Source of the DNA: Caulobacter sp. BK020
GTDB lineage: Bacteria; Pseudomonadota; Alphaproteobacteria; Caulobacterales; Caulobacteraceae
Reading direction: 5' to 3'
Assembly: GCF_004342605.1 (NCBI RefSeq)
Contig: NZ_SLZL01000011.1
Location: 100,868-164,867 of the forward strand
DNA length: 64,000 nucleotides
This document shows positions 48,397 through 57,001 of the stretch, piece after piece. Numbering within the stretch: the stretch's first letter is position 1; every line of letters begins with the position of its first letter. Both the position numbers and the translations under genes were made by a program. The notes under the pieces were generated by a model. That model saw nothing but the letters and a program-made list of their open reading frames with translations, was not told the DNA's origin and searched no databases.

Positions 48397-49421
48397 TTTC
48401 CGGTGACCCGGGCCAGCACCGCCTCGACATGGGCGATCGGCGTGTCGGGCAGGATGCCGTGACCCAGGTTGAAGATGTAGGGACCCTGGCCCCACTGTTC
48501 CAGAAGCTGGTCGACCCGGACCAGCAGGGCGTCGCCGCCGGCCCGCAACAGCAGCGGATCCAGCGCGCCCTGGATGGCCTTGGTCTTCTGGATCGTTTGG
48601 CCCAAGGCCGCGGAGGCCTGGGTGTCCAGCGCCACCCCCTGGACCGGCGCGGTCCTGGCATAGGTCTCGACCAGGGTTCCAGCCCCGCGTGGGAAGCCGA
48701 TCACCGGCGTCGTCACGCCCCGAGCCCGCAAGCCCTCGACAATGGCCGTGTGCGGCTTGGTCACCAGCCGGTCGAACAGCGGCTCGGACAGGCCCTCGGC
48801 CCAGCTCTCGAACAGCTTCAGCACCTGGGCGCCCGAGGTGACCTGCATGGCCAGGTAGTCGATGGTGGCGTCGACCAGCACCTGGATCAGGGCGTCCAGC
48901 TGGTCGGCGTGCTGGTAGGCGAAGGTCCGCGCGCCGGAACGGTCGCTGGAGCCGCCCTCGATCATGTAGGTCGCCACGGTCCAGGGGGCGCCGGCGAAGC
49001 CGATCAAGGTCCGCTCGGGCTCCAGGGCTGAACGCACGCGGCTGAGCGTCTCGCCGACCGCGCCCAGCGCCTGGCCGGCCTGATCCGTCAGCTCCCGCAT
49101 GGACTCGATGGACGGCAGCTCGCCTAGCTTGGGTCCCTCGCCCGCCTCGAACCAGACCTTTTGGCCGAGGGCCTGAGGGATCAGCAGGATGTCGGCGAAC
49201 ACAATGGCCGCGTCATAAGGAAACCGTCGCATCGGCTGCAGGGTCACCTCGGCGGCCTTTTCCGGATTCAGGCAGAAGTCGATGAAGGTCGGCTCGGTGG
49301 CCCGGACGGCCCGATATTCCGGCAGGTAGCGCCCCGCCTGCCGCATGAACCACACGGGCGGACGCTCGGTCCTCGCGCCATCGAGAACAGAAAGGAGCTT
49401 GGGCATTTGGGACGTCGTCAT
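48393..49421 (-). CDS. hemE: Uroporphyrinogen decarboxylase (HemE)
   Basis: 342 aa. RPPVWFMRQAGRYLPEYRAVR and GFAGAPWTVATYMIEG are the UroD signatures with the substrate-binding Arg and Asp residues. First gene of hemE-hemH-hemJ, reading away from the origin; in C. crescentus the hemE promoter lies within Cori, and the same arrangement is seen here. Confidence 0.97.
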   Translation of the reverse strand: MTTSQMPKLLSVLDGARTERPPVWFMRQAGRYLPEYRAVRATEPTFIDFCLNPEKAAEVTLQPMRRFPYDAAIVFADILLIPQALGQKVWFEAGEGPKLGELPSIESMRELTDQAGQALGAVGETLSRVRSALEPERTLIGFAGAPWTVATYMIEGGSSDRSGARTFAYQHADQLDALIQVLVDATIDYLAMQVTSGAQVLKLFESWAEGLSEPLFDRLVTKPHTAIVEGLRARGVTTPVIGFPRGAGTLVETYARTAPVQGVALDTQASAALGQTIQKTKAIQGALDPLLLRAGGDALLVRVDQLLEQWGQGPYIFNLGHGILPDTPIAHVEAVLARVTGK

Positions 49422-49501
49422 GTCAGGCCTTAAATCCCGTCAGGCCCGTGGGCTCAAGCCCGTATCTCCCCGGAGGCCTTCTTCCCTTCTTCCTTCTTTC
49501 T

Positions 49502-49516
49502 TTAAGAAGATTTTAA
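49502..49516. promoter_or_regulatory. CtrA box 1 (TTAA-N7-TTAA)
   Basis: TTAAGAAGATTTTAA, exact 4-7-4 spacing, in the AT-rich part of the origin 80 bases from the hemE start. CtrA binding here would repress initiation and could affect hemE transcription. Confidence 0.88.
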
Positions 49517-49671
49517 GGAAGATTGTAGGAGATGGTGAGCAAGTGCCTAACGGGGAAAACCCGTTCGCGACGCTGCCTGTCACCTGCCCGTCACAAAACC
49601 ATCCAAGCTCGACCCACATGTGTGCGCGGGCCTGTGAACTTTGGGGATAGGCTGCTAGCGCTTCGAAATTC

Positions 49672-49686
49672 CTAACGAAACGTTAA
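49672..49686. promoter_or_regulatory. CtrA box 2 (CTAA-N7-TTAA)
   Basis: CTAACGAAACGTTAA, 7 of 8 consensus bases with the correct spacing, middle of the origin. Confidence 0.7.
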
Positions 49687-49876
49687 GATGGTGAACGGCG
49701 CCGTAACCATGAGCGTTCGCTCATCCCCGGTTTGGGGGAATCGGATTCTCACGGGCTGTGAAGACGATCCGAGACTGGGGATTGTCCGCGATCAACGCGA
49801 CCGTTTAACACAGGGGCAGTTCGACGCACCGTAACGAGCCGGGATTCACCCCCGCTCATCCCCAGGGGCCAGGCCA

Positions 49877-50779
49877 GTGGTTAAGCAACCGTTAACGGAT
49901 GATCCACAGGAAGCTGCCGCGCCTGAGGGCGAAAGGACCGCGCCGCGGTTCGCCACCTACTTCCATATCCACCTGGTGTCGGACTCGACGGGCGAGACCC
50001 TGAACGCCATGGCCCGGGCCGTCTGCGCCCGGTTCACCGACATCCTGCCGATCGAGCATATCTACGCCCTGGTGCGGTCCACCCGCCAGCTCGACCGGGC
50101 GCTGGAGGAGATCGCCGGCGCGCCGGGCGTGGTCATGCACACGATCATCGACGCCAATCTGCGCGCGGCGCTGGAGGAAGGCTGCCGGCGGCTGGAGATG
50201 CCGTGCATCGCCGCCCTGGACCCGGTGGTCAGCGCCATGTCGCGCTATCTGGGCGCGCGGATCTCCACCCGGGTCGGCGCCCAGCACGCGCTGAACAACG
50301 ACTATTTCGACCGCATCGAGGCGCTGGACTACGCCATCGCCCACGACGATGGCCAGGGCGGCCAGGATCTGACCCAGGCCGATGTGATCCTGGTGGGCGT
50401 GTCGCGCACCTCCAAGACCCCGACCTGCATCTACCTGGCCCACCGCGGCGTGCGGGCCGCCAATGTGCCGCTGGTGCCCGGACGGCCGCCGCCCGACGAG
50501 CTGTTCACCCTGAAGAACACCCTGATCGTCGGCCTGATGACCTCGCCCGAGCGGCTGATCCAGATCCGCCGCAACCGCCTGCTGTCGCTGAAGGAGAACC
50601 GCGAGAGCGACTATATCGACACCGACGCGGTCCGGCAGGAGATCATCGCCGCCCGCCGGCTGTTCGAGCGCCAGGGCTGGCCGATCATCGACGTTACCCG
50701 CCGCTCGGTCGAGGAGACCGCGGCGGCGATCATCAACCTGCTGTCCGGCGGCCGCGGCCAGGTCGAGGTGCTGGGATGA
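49877..50779 (+). CDS. Pyruvate, phosphate dikinase regulatory protein (PSRP/DUF299 kinase-phosphorylase)
   Basis: 300 aa. P-loop GVSRTSKT (174-181) in ILVGVSRTSKTPTCIYLAHRG and the N-terminal HIHLVSDSTGETLNAMARAVCARF are diagnostic. Such proteins reversibly phosphorylate PPDK or PEP synthase. GTG start at 49877. First gene right of the origin, as in C. crescentus; CtrA box 3 lies in its first codons, so its expression is probably tied to the cell cycle. Overlaps maf by four bases. Confidence 0.92.
   Translation: MVKQPLTDDPQEAAAPEGERTAPRFATYFHIHLVSDSTGETLNAMARAVCARFTDILPIEHIYALVRSTRQLDRALEEIAGAPGVVMHTIIDANLRAALEEGCRRLEMPCIAALDPVVSAMSRYLGARISTRVGAQHALNNDYFDRIEALDYAIAHDDGQGGQDLTQADVILVGVSRTSKTPTCIYLAHRGVRAANVPLVPGRPPPDELFTLKNTLIVGLMTSPERLIQIRRNRLLSLKENRESDYIDTDAVRQEIIAARRLFERQGWPIIDVTRRSVEETAAAIINLLSGGRGQVEVLG
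49881..49895. promoter_or_regulatory. CtrA box 3 (TTAA-N7-TTAA)
   Basis: TTAAGCAACCGTTAA, exact consensus, overlapping the start of the PPDK regulator coding sequence and five bases before a DnaA box. Confidence 0.85.
49900..49908 (+). promoter_or_regulatory. DnaA box (G-box TGATCCACA)
   Basis: One base from the E. coli consensus TTATCCACA and identical to the Caulobacter G-box form as I recall it. Adjacent to CtrA box 3. Further weak CATCCCC/GGGGAT elements (49722, 49788, 49857) may be W-boxes but are not scored. Confidence 0.78.
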
Positions 50780-51384
50780 CCGGCTCATCGCCTCCCCTCG
50801 TCACTCTGGCGTCCAAGAGCGCGGCCCGCCAGGCGATCCTGCGCAACGCCGGCGTCGCCTTCGAGGCGGTCGGCTCGGGCGTCGACGAGGACGCCGCCAA
50901 GGCCGGCCTGCTGGCCGAGGGCGCCGCGCCGCGCGAAGTGGCCGACGCCCTGGCCGAGCTGAAGGCGTTCAAGGTCTCGACCAAGCGCCCTGGCCTGGTG
51001 ATCGGTTCGGACCAGACGCTGGAGCTGGACGGCGCCCTGTTCGACAAGGTCGGCACCGTCGAGGGCGCCCGTGAGCGGTTGCTTCAGCTGCGCGGCAAGG
51101 TCCACAAACTGCACTCGGCCGTGGTCGTGGCCCGCGACGGCCAACCGATCTGGCGCGTGGTCGAGACCACCAGGCTGTCGGTCCGCCCATTCAGCGACGC
51201 CTGGCTCGAAAGCTATCTGGCCCGCAACGCCTCCGACATCCTGTCCTCCGTCGGCTGCTACTTCCTCGAGGGCGAGGGCGTGCAGATGTTCGACCGCATC
51301 GACGGCGACTATTTCGCCATCCTGGGCCTGCCGATCGTCGGCCTGCTTGATTTCCTTCGTCTGCATGGAGCCCTCCAGGCATGA
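50776..51384 (+). CDS. Maf family nucleotide pyrophosphatase
   Basis: 202 aa. [28 protein letters not shown] and [11 protein letters not shown] are the Maf motifs (substrate loop, catalytic Asp, second acidic site). Hydrolyses non-canonical or dTTP/UTP nucleotides. ATGA overlaps on both sides. Confidence 0.9.
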   Translation: MTGSSPPLVTLASKSAARQAILRNAGVAFEAVGSGVDEDAAKAGLLAEGAAPREVADALAELKAFKVSTKRPGLVIGSDQTLELDGALFDKVGTVEGARERLLQLRGKVHKLHSAVVVARDGQPIWRVVETTRLSVRPFSDAWLESYLARNASDILSSVGCYFLEGEGVQMFDRIDGDYFAILGLPIVGLLDFLRLHGALQA

Positions 51385-52253
51385 GCGTCGCTTCTGGCAA
51401 GGTCACCGGCGCGGCCGTCGTCGCCGGCGTCTGCGGCCAGCCGATCCGCCATTCGATGAGTCCGGTGATCCACAACGCCTGGATCGCCGCGGCCGGGCTG
51501 AACGCCGCATACGTGCCGTTCGCCCCGGCCGAGGATCGCTTCGAGACCTTCGTCGACGGCCTGCGCGGCGGTGCGATCCGCGGCCTCAACGTCACCATCC
51601 CGTTCAAGGAGCAGGCCCTGGCCTGCGCCGACCGCTGCAGCGACCTGGCCAGGCTGGCTGGCGCCGCCAACCTGCTGGTGTTCGAGGCCGACGGCGCGAT
51701 CACCGCCGACAACACCGACGGCCCCGGCCTGCTGGACGCCATCGCCGTCCAGGCCCCGGGTTTCGACCTGTCGGCCTCGCCGGTGGTGATCCTGGGCGCG
51801 GGCGGCGCGGCCCGGGGCGCGGCCGCCGCCCTGGCCCTGGCCGGAGCCCCGCGTGTCAGCATCGTCAACCGCACCTTCGCCCGGGCCCAGACCATCGCCA
51901 CTTCGATCGGCGGCGTGGTCGAGGCCGCCTCGGACGACCAGCTCGACGCTTTGCTCGGGGAGGCCGGCCTGGTGATCAACGCCACCTCGCTCGGCCTGGG
52001 CGGCGGTCCGGGCCCGGCGGCGCGGCTGGAGCTGACCCCGCCGACGGCGGTGGTGGTCGACATGGTGTACAAGCCGCTGCGCACCCAGTTCCTGCGGCGC
52101 GCCGAGGCGACGGGTCGCCGGACGGTGGACGGGCTGGAAATGCTGCTGCGCCAGGCGGTTCCCAGCTTCGAGGCCTTCTTCGGCGTCGCGCCGCCAGCCG
52201 GGGTCGACGTCCGCGCCCTGGCCCTGGCCCAGCTGGGCGAGGCGGCCTCGTGA
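51381..52253 (+). CDS. aroE: Shikimate dehydrogenase (AroE)
   Basis: 290 aa. [20 protein letters not shown] (shikimate site), catalytic Lys in [11 protein letters not shown], Asp in [12 protein letters not shown], and Rossmann loop [21 protein letters not shown]. Reduces 3-dehydroshikimate. Overlaps maf and coaE. Confidence 0.96.
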   Translation: MSVASGKVTGAAVVAGVCGQPIRHSMSPVIHNAWIAAAGLNAAYVPFAPAEDRFETFVDGLRGGAIRGLNVTIPFKEQALACADRCSDLARLAGAANLLVFEADGAITADNTDGPGLLDAIAVQAPGFDLSASPVVILGAGGAARGAAAALALAGAPRVSIVNRTFARAQTIATSIGGVVEAASDDQLDALLGEAGLVINATSLGLGGGPGPAARLELTPPTAVVVDMVYKPLRTQFLRRAEATGRRTVDGLEMLLRQAVPSFEAFFGVAPPAGVDVRALALAQLGEAAS

Positions 52254-52873
52254 TCGTCGTCGGCCTGACCGGCTCGATCGGCATGGGCAAGTCGACAACG
52301 GCCCAGATGTTCGTCGCCGAGGGCGTGCCGGTCTACGATTCCGACGCCGCCGTCCATGCGCTTTACGCCAGCGGCGGGGCGGCGGTCGCGCCGGTCGAGG
52401 CGGCCTTTCCCGGCGTGGTGGTCGACGGCGCCATCGACCGCGCCCGGCTCAGCGCGGCGGTGATGGGCGATTCCGAAGCCCTGGCGGTGCTGGAATCGAT
52501 CGTCCATCCGCTGGTCGGAGCCCACCGCATCGGCTTCTTCGAGGACGCCCAGGCCCAGGGCGCCGAGATCGTCGTGCTCGACATCCCCCTGCTCTACGAG
52601 ACCGGCGGGGAGACGAAGGTCGACAAGGTGGTGGTGGTTTCCGCGCCCGCCGACATCCAGCGCCAGCGGGTGCTGGCGCGGCCTGGCATGGATCCGGCCA
52701 AGTTCGAGGCCATTCTCGCCCGCCAGACGCCGGACGCCGAAAAGCGGGCCCGGGCCGATTTCGTGGTCGACACCGGCCAGGGCCTGGACGCCGCCCGCGA
52801 CCAGGTCCGCGACATCCTGGCTCGCCTGCGCGCCTCGGCCCCGCTTGAAGGCGGCGGCGAACAGGCCCATTAA
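52250..52873 (+). CDS. coaE: Dephospho-CoA kinase (CoaE)
   Basis: 207 aa. P-loop [29 protein letters not shown] and [15 protein letters not shown] are typical. GTG start overlapping the aroE stop (GTGA). Last step of CoA synthesis. Confidence 0.96.
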   Translation: MIVVGLTGSIGMGKSTTAQMFVAEGVPVYDSDAAVHALYASGGAAVAPVEAAFPGVVVDGAIDRARLSAAVMGDSEALAVLESIVHPLVGAHRIGFFEDAQAQGAEIVVLDIPLLYETGGETKVDKVVVVSAPADIQRQRVLARPGMDPAKFEAILARQTPDAEKRARADFVVDTGQGLDAARDQVRDILARLRASAPLEGGGEQAH

Positions 52874-52879
52874 ACCGCG

Positions 52880-53596
52880 ATGGCGCGGGAAATCATCCTC
52901 GATACCGAAACCACCGGCTTCGACCCCAAGACCGGCGATCGCCTGGTCGAAATCGGCTGCATCGAGGTGGTCGACTTCATGCCCACGGGCCGGTCGTTCC
53001 ACGAATATTGCGATCCCCTGCGCGACATGCCGGCCGAGGCCGAGAAGGTGCACGGCCTGTCGTCGGCTTTCCTGACCGGCAAGCCCAAGTTCCACGAGAT
53101 CGCCGATCGCTTTCTGGAGTTCGTCGGCGACAGCCCGGTGATCGCCCACAACGCCGCGTTCGACCGGCAGTTCGTCAATTTCGAGCTGGAGAAGTGCGGC
53201 CGCGCGCCGGTGCCCGAGAGCCGCTGGGTCGACACCCTGGCCATGGCCAAGAAGCGCTTCCCGGGCATGTACAACTCGCTCGACGCGCTGTGCAAACGCT
53301 TCAAGATCAGCCTGGATAGCCGCGACAAGCACGGGGCCCTGATCGACGCCCACCTGCTGGCCGAGGTCTATCTCGAGCTGCAAGGCGGCAAGGAACGGGC
53401 GCTGGAGCTGACCCAGGTGGTCGCCGCCACCGCCGTCTCGGCCGCCCGCGCCGGATCGTACGGCACGAGGCCCCGGCCGCTGGCCCCGCGCTCGACCGAG
53501 GAAGAGCGCGAGATCCATGCGGCGTTCGTGCGCAAGAACCTCAAGGACAAGGCCGTCTGGATCCAGTTCGGCGTCGGGGTCGGGGTCGAGGGGTAG
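52880..53596 (+). CDS. dnaQ: DNA polymerase III epsilon subunit (3-prime to 5-prime exonuclease)
   Basis: 238 aa DEDDh exonuclease. ExoI EIILDTETTGFDPKTGDRLVEIG, ExoII HNAAFDRQFVNFE, ExoIII with HGALIDAHLLAEVYLEL. The C-terminus after about residue 180 contacts the polymerase alpha subunit. Six bases after coaE; last gene of the origin-right cluster. Confidence 0.96.
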   Translation: MAREIILDTETTGFDPKTGDRLVEIGCIEVVDFMPTGRSFHEYCDPLRDMPAEAEKVHGLSSAFLTGKPKFHEIADRFLEFVGDSPVIAHNAAFDRQFVNFELEKCGRAPVPESRWVDTLAMAKKRFPGMYNSLDALCKRFKISLDSRDKHGALIDAHLLAEVYLELQGGKERALELTQVVAATAVSAARAGSYGTRPRPLAPRSTEEEREIHAAFVRKNLKDKAVWIQFGVGVGVEG

Positions 53597-54391
53597 AGCT
53601 CTGCTCCTCTCGGGTGCTCCCCACGGGGGCAGGTGATCACCGGCACGGCTTCTCATTCTCACGCGATCACTCGCTGAGTGGATGGAAAGGGTCGCGGAGC
53701 GCCCGGACATCGTCCGGAGTTGTTTGAGTAGTTACCGTTTCGACGAAGCCAGGCGCTCCGCGCGACCGTTATCCGCAAGGCCGGGGCGCGCGGGCCTTTT
53801 CCGCCCTTCACCCCACCCGGTGGTTCCTCTGGATCTGTGCACCGCATGTATCAGAGGCGGGAGTGAGCCGTTTTAAGAGGACCGGAGCGAACCCCACGAC
53901 GGGCGGGACCTTCCCAGCATGAAGATCCCGATGGGCGAGCTTACGTCCCTCGCCCTCTGTTTAAGTCTCTCTCCAGCCGAAGCCGGAAAAGGACCCCGCT
54001 CGATCGCCCCCCGCCGCCGCATCGGTCGCTGGCCATGCGCCCTTTCCCTGCGACGAGGTAGGATCAGGATAAGGGCGGTCTGGAGGGGTGAGGATGGATT
54101 GGGGTCGAGAAAGTTCAGGGCGTTGATTTTGCTGGGGTTCACCCCGGATAGGCCGAGGATAAACGCCGGGGACGCGCACTCACGGCAAGGCCGAAGCCGA
54201 TGATCCCCAGCGATCGGGGTGAGTGCGTGTCCCCCACGTCGTCCACGGCGCTGGATCGTTCGTCCTGAATGGGGTTCAAGGCCGAACTCAGCGGATCAAG
54301 GAGGGGACACGCACTCACGCGAGACGCCCTGCAAACGATCCCACGCCTTGCCGCGAGTGCGCGTCCTCGCAATCGGGTGCGCGAGCTTTCC
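53597..54391. other. Gene-poor stretch of about 795 bases with nested inverted repeats
   Basis: No ORF with family resemblance or good codon use was found. Short readings of 60-135 codons in every frame are not convincing. The right half carries the inverted repeat structure listed at 54168-54366. A CCCC-AGCGAT-CGGGG stem is at about 54205-54219. Confidence 0.6.
54168..54366. repeat. Nested double inverted repeat
   Basis: Outer arms 54170-54191 and 54345-54366 match as inverted copies at 21 of 22 bases (core GGACGCGCACTCACGGCAAG). Inner arms 54219-54234 (GTGAGTGCGTGTCCCC) and 54303-54318 are exact inverted copies over 16 bases. Inner and outer arms share the (G)GACRCGCACTC core, so four copies of one motif alternate in orientation. 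Confidence 0.85.
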
Positions 54392-55291
54392 TCAACCCGG
54401 CGCGGAGCTATCGATCGCCCGCCAGATGTTCCGAACGTCGCGCATCGGCGGCGCGCCGAACTGGCGGGCGTATTCGCGACTGAACTGCGAGGCGCTCTCG
54501 TAGCCGACGGCGAAGGCGACATTGGATGCGTTGTGGTCGCCGGCAAGCAGCAGCTGTCGCGCCTCCTGAAGCCGCAGCTGCTTCTGATACTGAATCGGGC
54601 TGAGACCGGTCAGCGCCAGAAAATGCCGGTGAAAGCTGGCGCGGCTCATGCCGCTGGCGTCGCACAACGCCTCGATGCGCAGGCGCTTGTTGCAGTTGTC
54701 CCTGATCCAGCCGACGGCGCGACGAATCTGGGCCAGTGCGCCCTCGGGCCGAGCAATCTGACGGAGCAGCCGGCCCTGGGGTCCTTGCAGGAGACGATAA
54801 AGCAATTCCCGTTCCGCCATGGGCGCCAGAACCGGGATATCCTCTGGATGATCGAGCAGGGACAGCAATCGCAGGAGCGTGTCGCGCAACGGCGGCGTCA
54901 CCGGATTGATCACGACGCCGACGCCTTGCGGCTCGGGATCGCGCGCAGGCGGCAGGGTCGACGCGACCTCGGCCAGCAGAGCCGGGTCCAGGACCAGCGA
55001 CACGGCGACGTAGGGCCGACGGTCATCTTCGTCCACGATCTGTCCAGTGCCGGGCAGATCAAGGGCGCTGATGAGATACTGGGACGAGTCGTAGCTGAGG
55101 CGTTGGTCGTTGATCGCGACGTGCTTGGACCCCTGCAGGATGAAGCAGACCATGGAGCGATAGAGGCACGGGGCCCGATCCGCACCGCCTCGGCCGACGG
55201 TGATTTCAAGGCGCGGGATAGGCGTGTTGGTCAGCCCCACCCCGGCGTGGCGTCGAGCCAGATCAAGGTGGGGCAAGAACGGACTGGTCAT
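54392..55291 (-). CDS. AraC family transcriptional regulator
   Basis: 299 aa. AraC_N-type sensor domain (about 20-170; CLYRSMVCFILQGSKHVAINDQ) and two C-terminal HTHs (LRIEALCDASGMSRASFHRHF, NASNVAFAVGYESASQFSREYARQFG). ATG at 55291 (MTSPFLPHLDLARR) preferred over 55324. Divergent from the SDR-GST pair with 167 bases between; it probably controls them. Confidence 0.88.
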   Translation of the reverse strand: MTSPFLPHLDLARRHAGVGLTNTPIPRLEITVGRGGADRAPCLYRSMVCFILQGSKHVAINDQRLSYDSSQYLISALDLPGTGQIVDEDDRRPYVAVSLVLDPALLAEVASTLPPARDPEPQGVGVVINPVTPPLRDTLLRLLSLLDHPEDIPVLAPMAERELLYRLLQGPQGRLLRQIARPEGALAQIRRAVGWIRDNCNKRLRIEALCDASGMSRASFHRHFLALTGLSPIQYQKQLRLQEARQLLLAGDHNASNVAFAVGYESASQFSREYARQFGAPPMRDVRNIWRAIDSSAPG

Positions 55292-55458
55292 TCCCCCGTA
55301 TCGCACATTTTCCCGGTCCCCCAAACAGACTGAGACAATCGGGCAAGAAGCTGAGCGTATCGGGCGGGTGCGCGGCGCGGACCCGACCTACCTCGGTCTC
55401 ATCGGAAGACCCGCCATTGCGGCTCCGTTGCAAACCAAGCCATCCCGCAGGGACAGAC

Positions 55459-56217
55459 ATGACCAACAAGATCGCAATCATCACCGGCGCCAGCCGTGGC
55501 CTTGGCCGTAGCATGGCGCTTCACCTGGCCAAGCGCGGCGTCGGCGTCATCGGGACCTATCGCAGCGGTGCGGCCGAGGCCGAGACGCTGCGCCAGGAGA
55601 TCGAGGCGCTAGGCGGCAAGAGCGCGATGATCGCGCTCGACGTCAGTGCTTCGGCGGGCTTTCCGGCCTTCGCCGAGACGGTCGCCGACACCCTGAGGAC
55701 GCAGTTCGGCCGTGAGCGGTTCGACTATCTGGTCAACAACGCCGGCCATGGCCTGCATGCGCTCCTGACCGACACGACCGAAGCGCAATTCGACTCGATC
55801 ATCGACACCCATCTGCGCGGTCCGATCTTCCTGACGCAGAAGCTGCTGCCGCTGATCGAGGACGGCGGTCGCATCCTGAACGTCTCGTCGGGCTTCGTCC
55901 GCGTCACCATGGCGGGCTACGGCCTCTACGCGGCGGCGAAGGCGGCCATCCAGACGATGACCAAGTTCATGGCGGTCGAGCTGGGCGCGCGTCAGATCCG
56001 CGTCAATACGATCTCGCCGGGCGCCATCGAGACCGACTTCGGCGGCGGCGTGGTCCGCGACGATGAGCATGTGAACGCCTTCGTCGCCCAGACCATCGCG
56101 CTGGGCCGTGTCGGTCAGGCCGACGACATCGGCGGCGCCGTCGCGGCCATCCTGTCCGACGAGATGGGCTGGGCGAACGGCGCGACCTTCGACGTGTCGG
56201 GCGGCCAGGCGGTCTGA
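55459..56217 (+). CDS. SDR family oxidoreductase
   Basis: 252 aa. Cofactor loop IITGASRGLGRSMALHLAKRG, NNAGHG, catalytic Ser-Tyr-Lys with YGLYAAAKAAI; C-terminus WANGATFDVSGGQAV. NAD(P)H-dependent ketone/alcohol reductase of unknown substrate. Between the AraC regulator and a GST gene, suggesting a small inducible detoxification unit. Confidence 0.9.
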   Translation: MTNKIAIITGASRGLGRSMALHLAKRGVGVIGTYRSGAAEAETLRQEIEALGGKSAMIALDVSASAGFPAFAETVADTLRTQFGRERFDYLVNNAGHGLHALLTDTTEAQFDSIIDTHLRGPIFLTQKLLPLIEDGGRILNVSSGFVRVTMAGYGLYAAAKAAIQTMTKFMAVELGARQIRVNTISPGAIETDFGGGVVRDDEHVNAFVAQTIALGRVGQADDIGGAVAAILSDEMGWANGATFDVSGGQAV

Positions 56218-56268
56218 TCCCTGCATCGCCCCACGCCCGCCGCCCTGCCGACACACCGAGAGATCATC

Positions 56269-56943
56269 ATGCCTGAGACCAGCCTGACGCTCGTCAGCCA
56301 CCCGCTTTGCCCGTTCGTCCAGCGCGCCGCGATCGTCCTTTTGGAAAAGGCGGTTCCGTTCGACCGGATCGACATCGACCTTTCGGCCAAGCCCGACTGG
56401 TTCCTGGCGCTGTCGCCGACCGGCAAGGTTCCGCTGCTCAAGGTCCGCCAGGCCGACGGGGAGGCCGCCATACTCTTCGAAAGCACGGCGATCTGCGAAT
56501 ATCTCGAGGAGACGCAGGGCGGCGCGGCCCTGTATCCGGACGATGCGCTGGCGCGCGCGCAGCAGCGGGCCTGGATCGAGTTCGCCACGCAAGCCTTGGC
56601 CGACGCCTGGCAGTTCCTCAACGCCGCCGATCAGCCGACCGCCGATGCAAGGCAGCGGGCGTTCCGGGGCAAACTCCAGCGCCTGGAGTCGGTGATGGAG
56701 TCGGGGCCCTACTTCCGGGGGGCCGCCTTCTCGATGGTCGATGCGGTGTTCGCACCGCTCTTCCGGTACTTCGACATCCTTGACCCCAAGGTGTCGCGGC
56801 CGATCTTCGAGGACCTTCCGCGCGTCTCGGCCTGGCGGGCGAAGTTGGCGGCCAGGCCCAGCGTCATCGCCGCCGTGGCGAAGGACTACGCCGAGCGGTT
56901 CCGAGAGCACCTTCGTCGGCAAGGGGCGATCCTGGCGGCCTGA
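56269..56943 (+). CDS. Glutathione S-transferase family protein
   Basis: 224 aa. Thioredoxin-fold N-terminal domain with SHPLCPFVQRAAIVL (CPFV, cysteine-type active site as in omega/beta classes), SPTGKVPLLKVRQ, ESTAICEYLEE, then an all-helical C-terminal domain. 51 bases after the SDR gene; probably same transcript. Confidence 0.9.
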   Translation: MPETSLTLVSHPLCPFVQRAAIVLLEKAVPFDRIDIDLSAKPDWFLALSPTGKVPLLKVRQADGEAAILFESTAICEYLEETQGGAALYPDDALARAQQRAWIEFATQALADAWQFLNAADQPTADARQRAFRGKLQRLESVMESGPYFRGAAFSMVDAVFAPLFRYFDILDPKVSRPIFEDLPRVSAWRAKLAARPSVIAAVAKDYAERFREHLRRQGAILAA

Positions 56944-57001
56944 CGGGTTCGCCGGGGCGATCGTTGCGAAACCGCGCGGCGCGGCCCAAGCCCCGCCGGC
57001 G

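Larger units (their letters stand above)
49422..49910. other. Chromosomal replication origin (Cori-type)
   Basis: About 455-base noncoding gap between divergent hemE and the PPDK regulator gene, plus the first codons of the latter. It has an AT-rich pyrimidine/purine stretch at 49481-49530 inside which lies a perfect CtrA box, a second CtrA-type box at 49672, a third at 49881, a DnaA box at 49900 and three GANTC CcrM sites (49738, 49744, 49843). A small stem AACGGG-GAAAA-CCCGTT is at 49549-49565. Gene context is that of C. crescentus Cori. Confidence 0.9.

Noticed and set aside
51191..53710. Minus-strand open frame of about 840 codons opposite maf-aroE-coaE-dnaQ
   Set aside because: Antisense to four genes with intact motifs; translation has no recognisable domain.
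53659..54203. Short open frames of 60-95 codons in the gap after dnaQ
   Set aside because: No start context, conserved motif or consistent codon bias; two overlap the inverted repeats.
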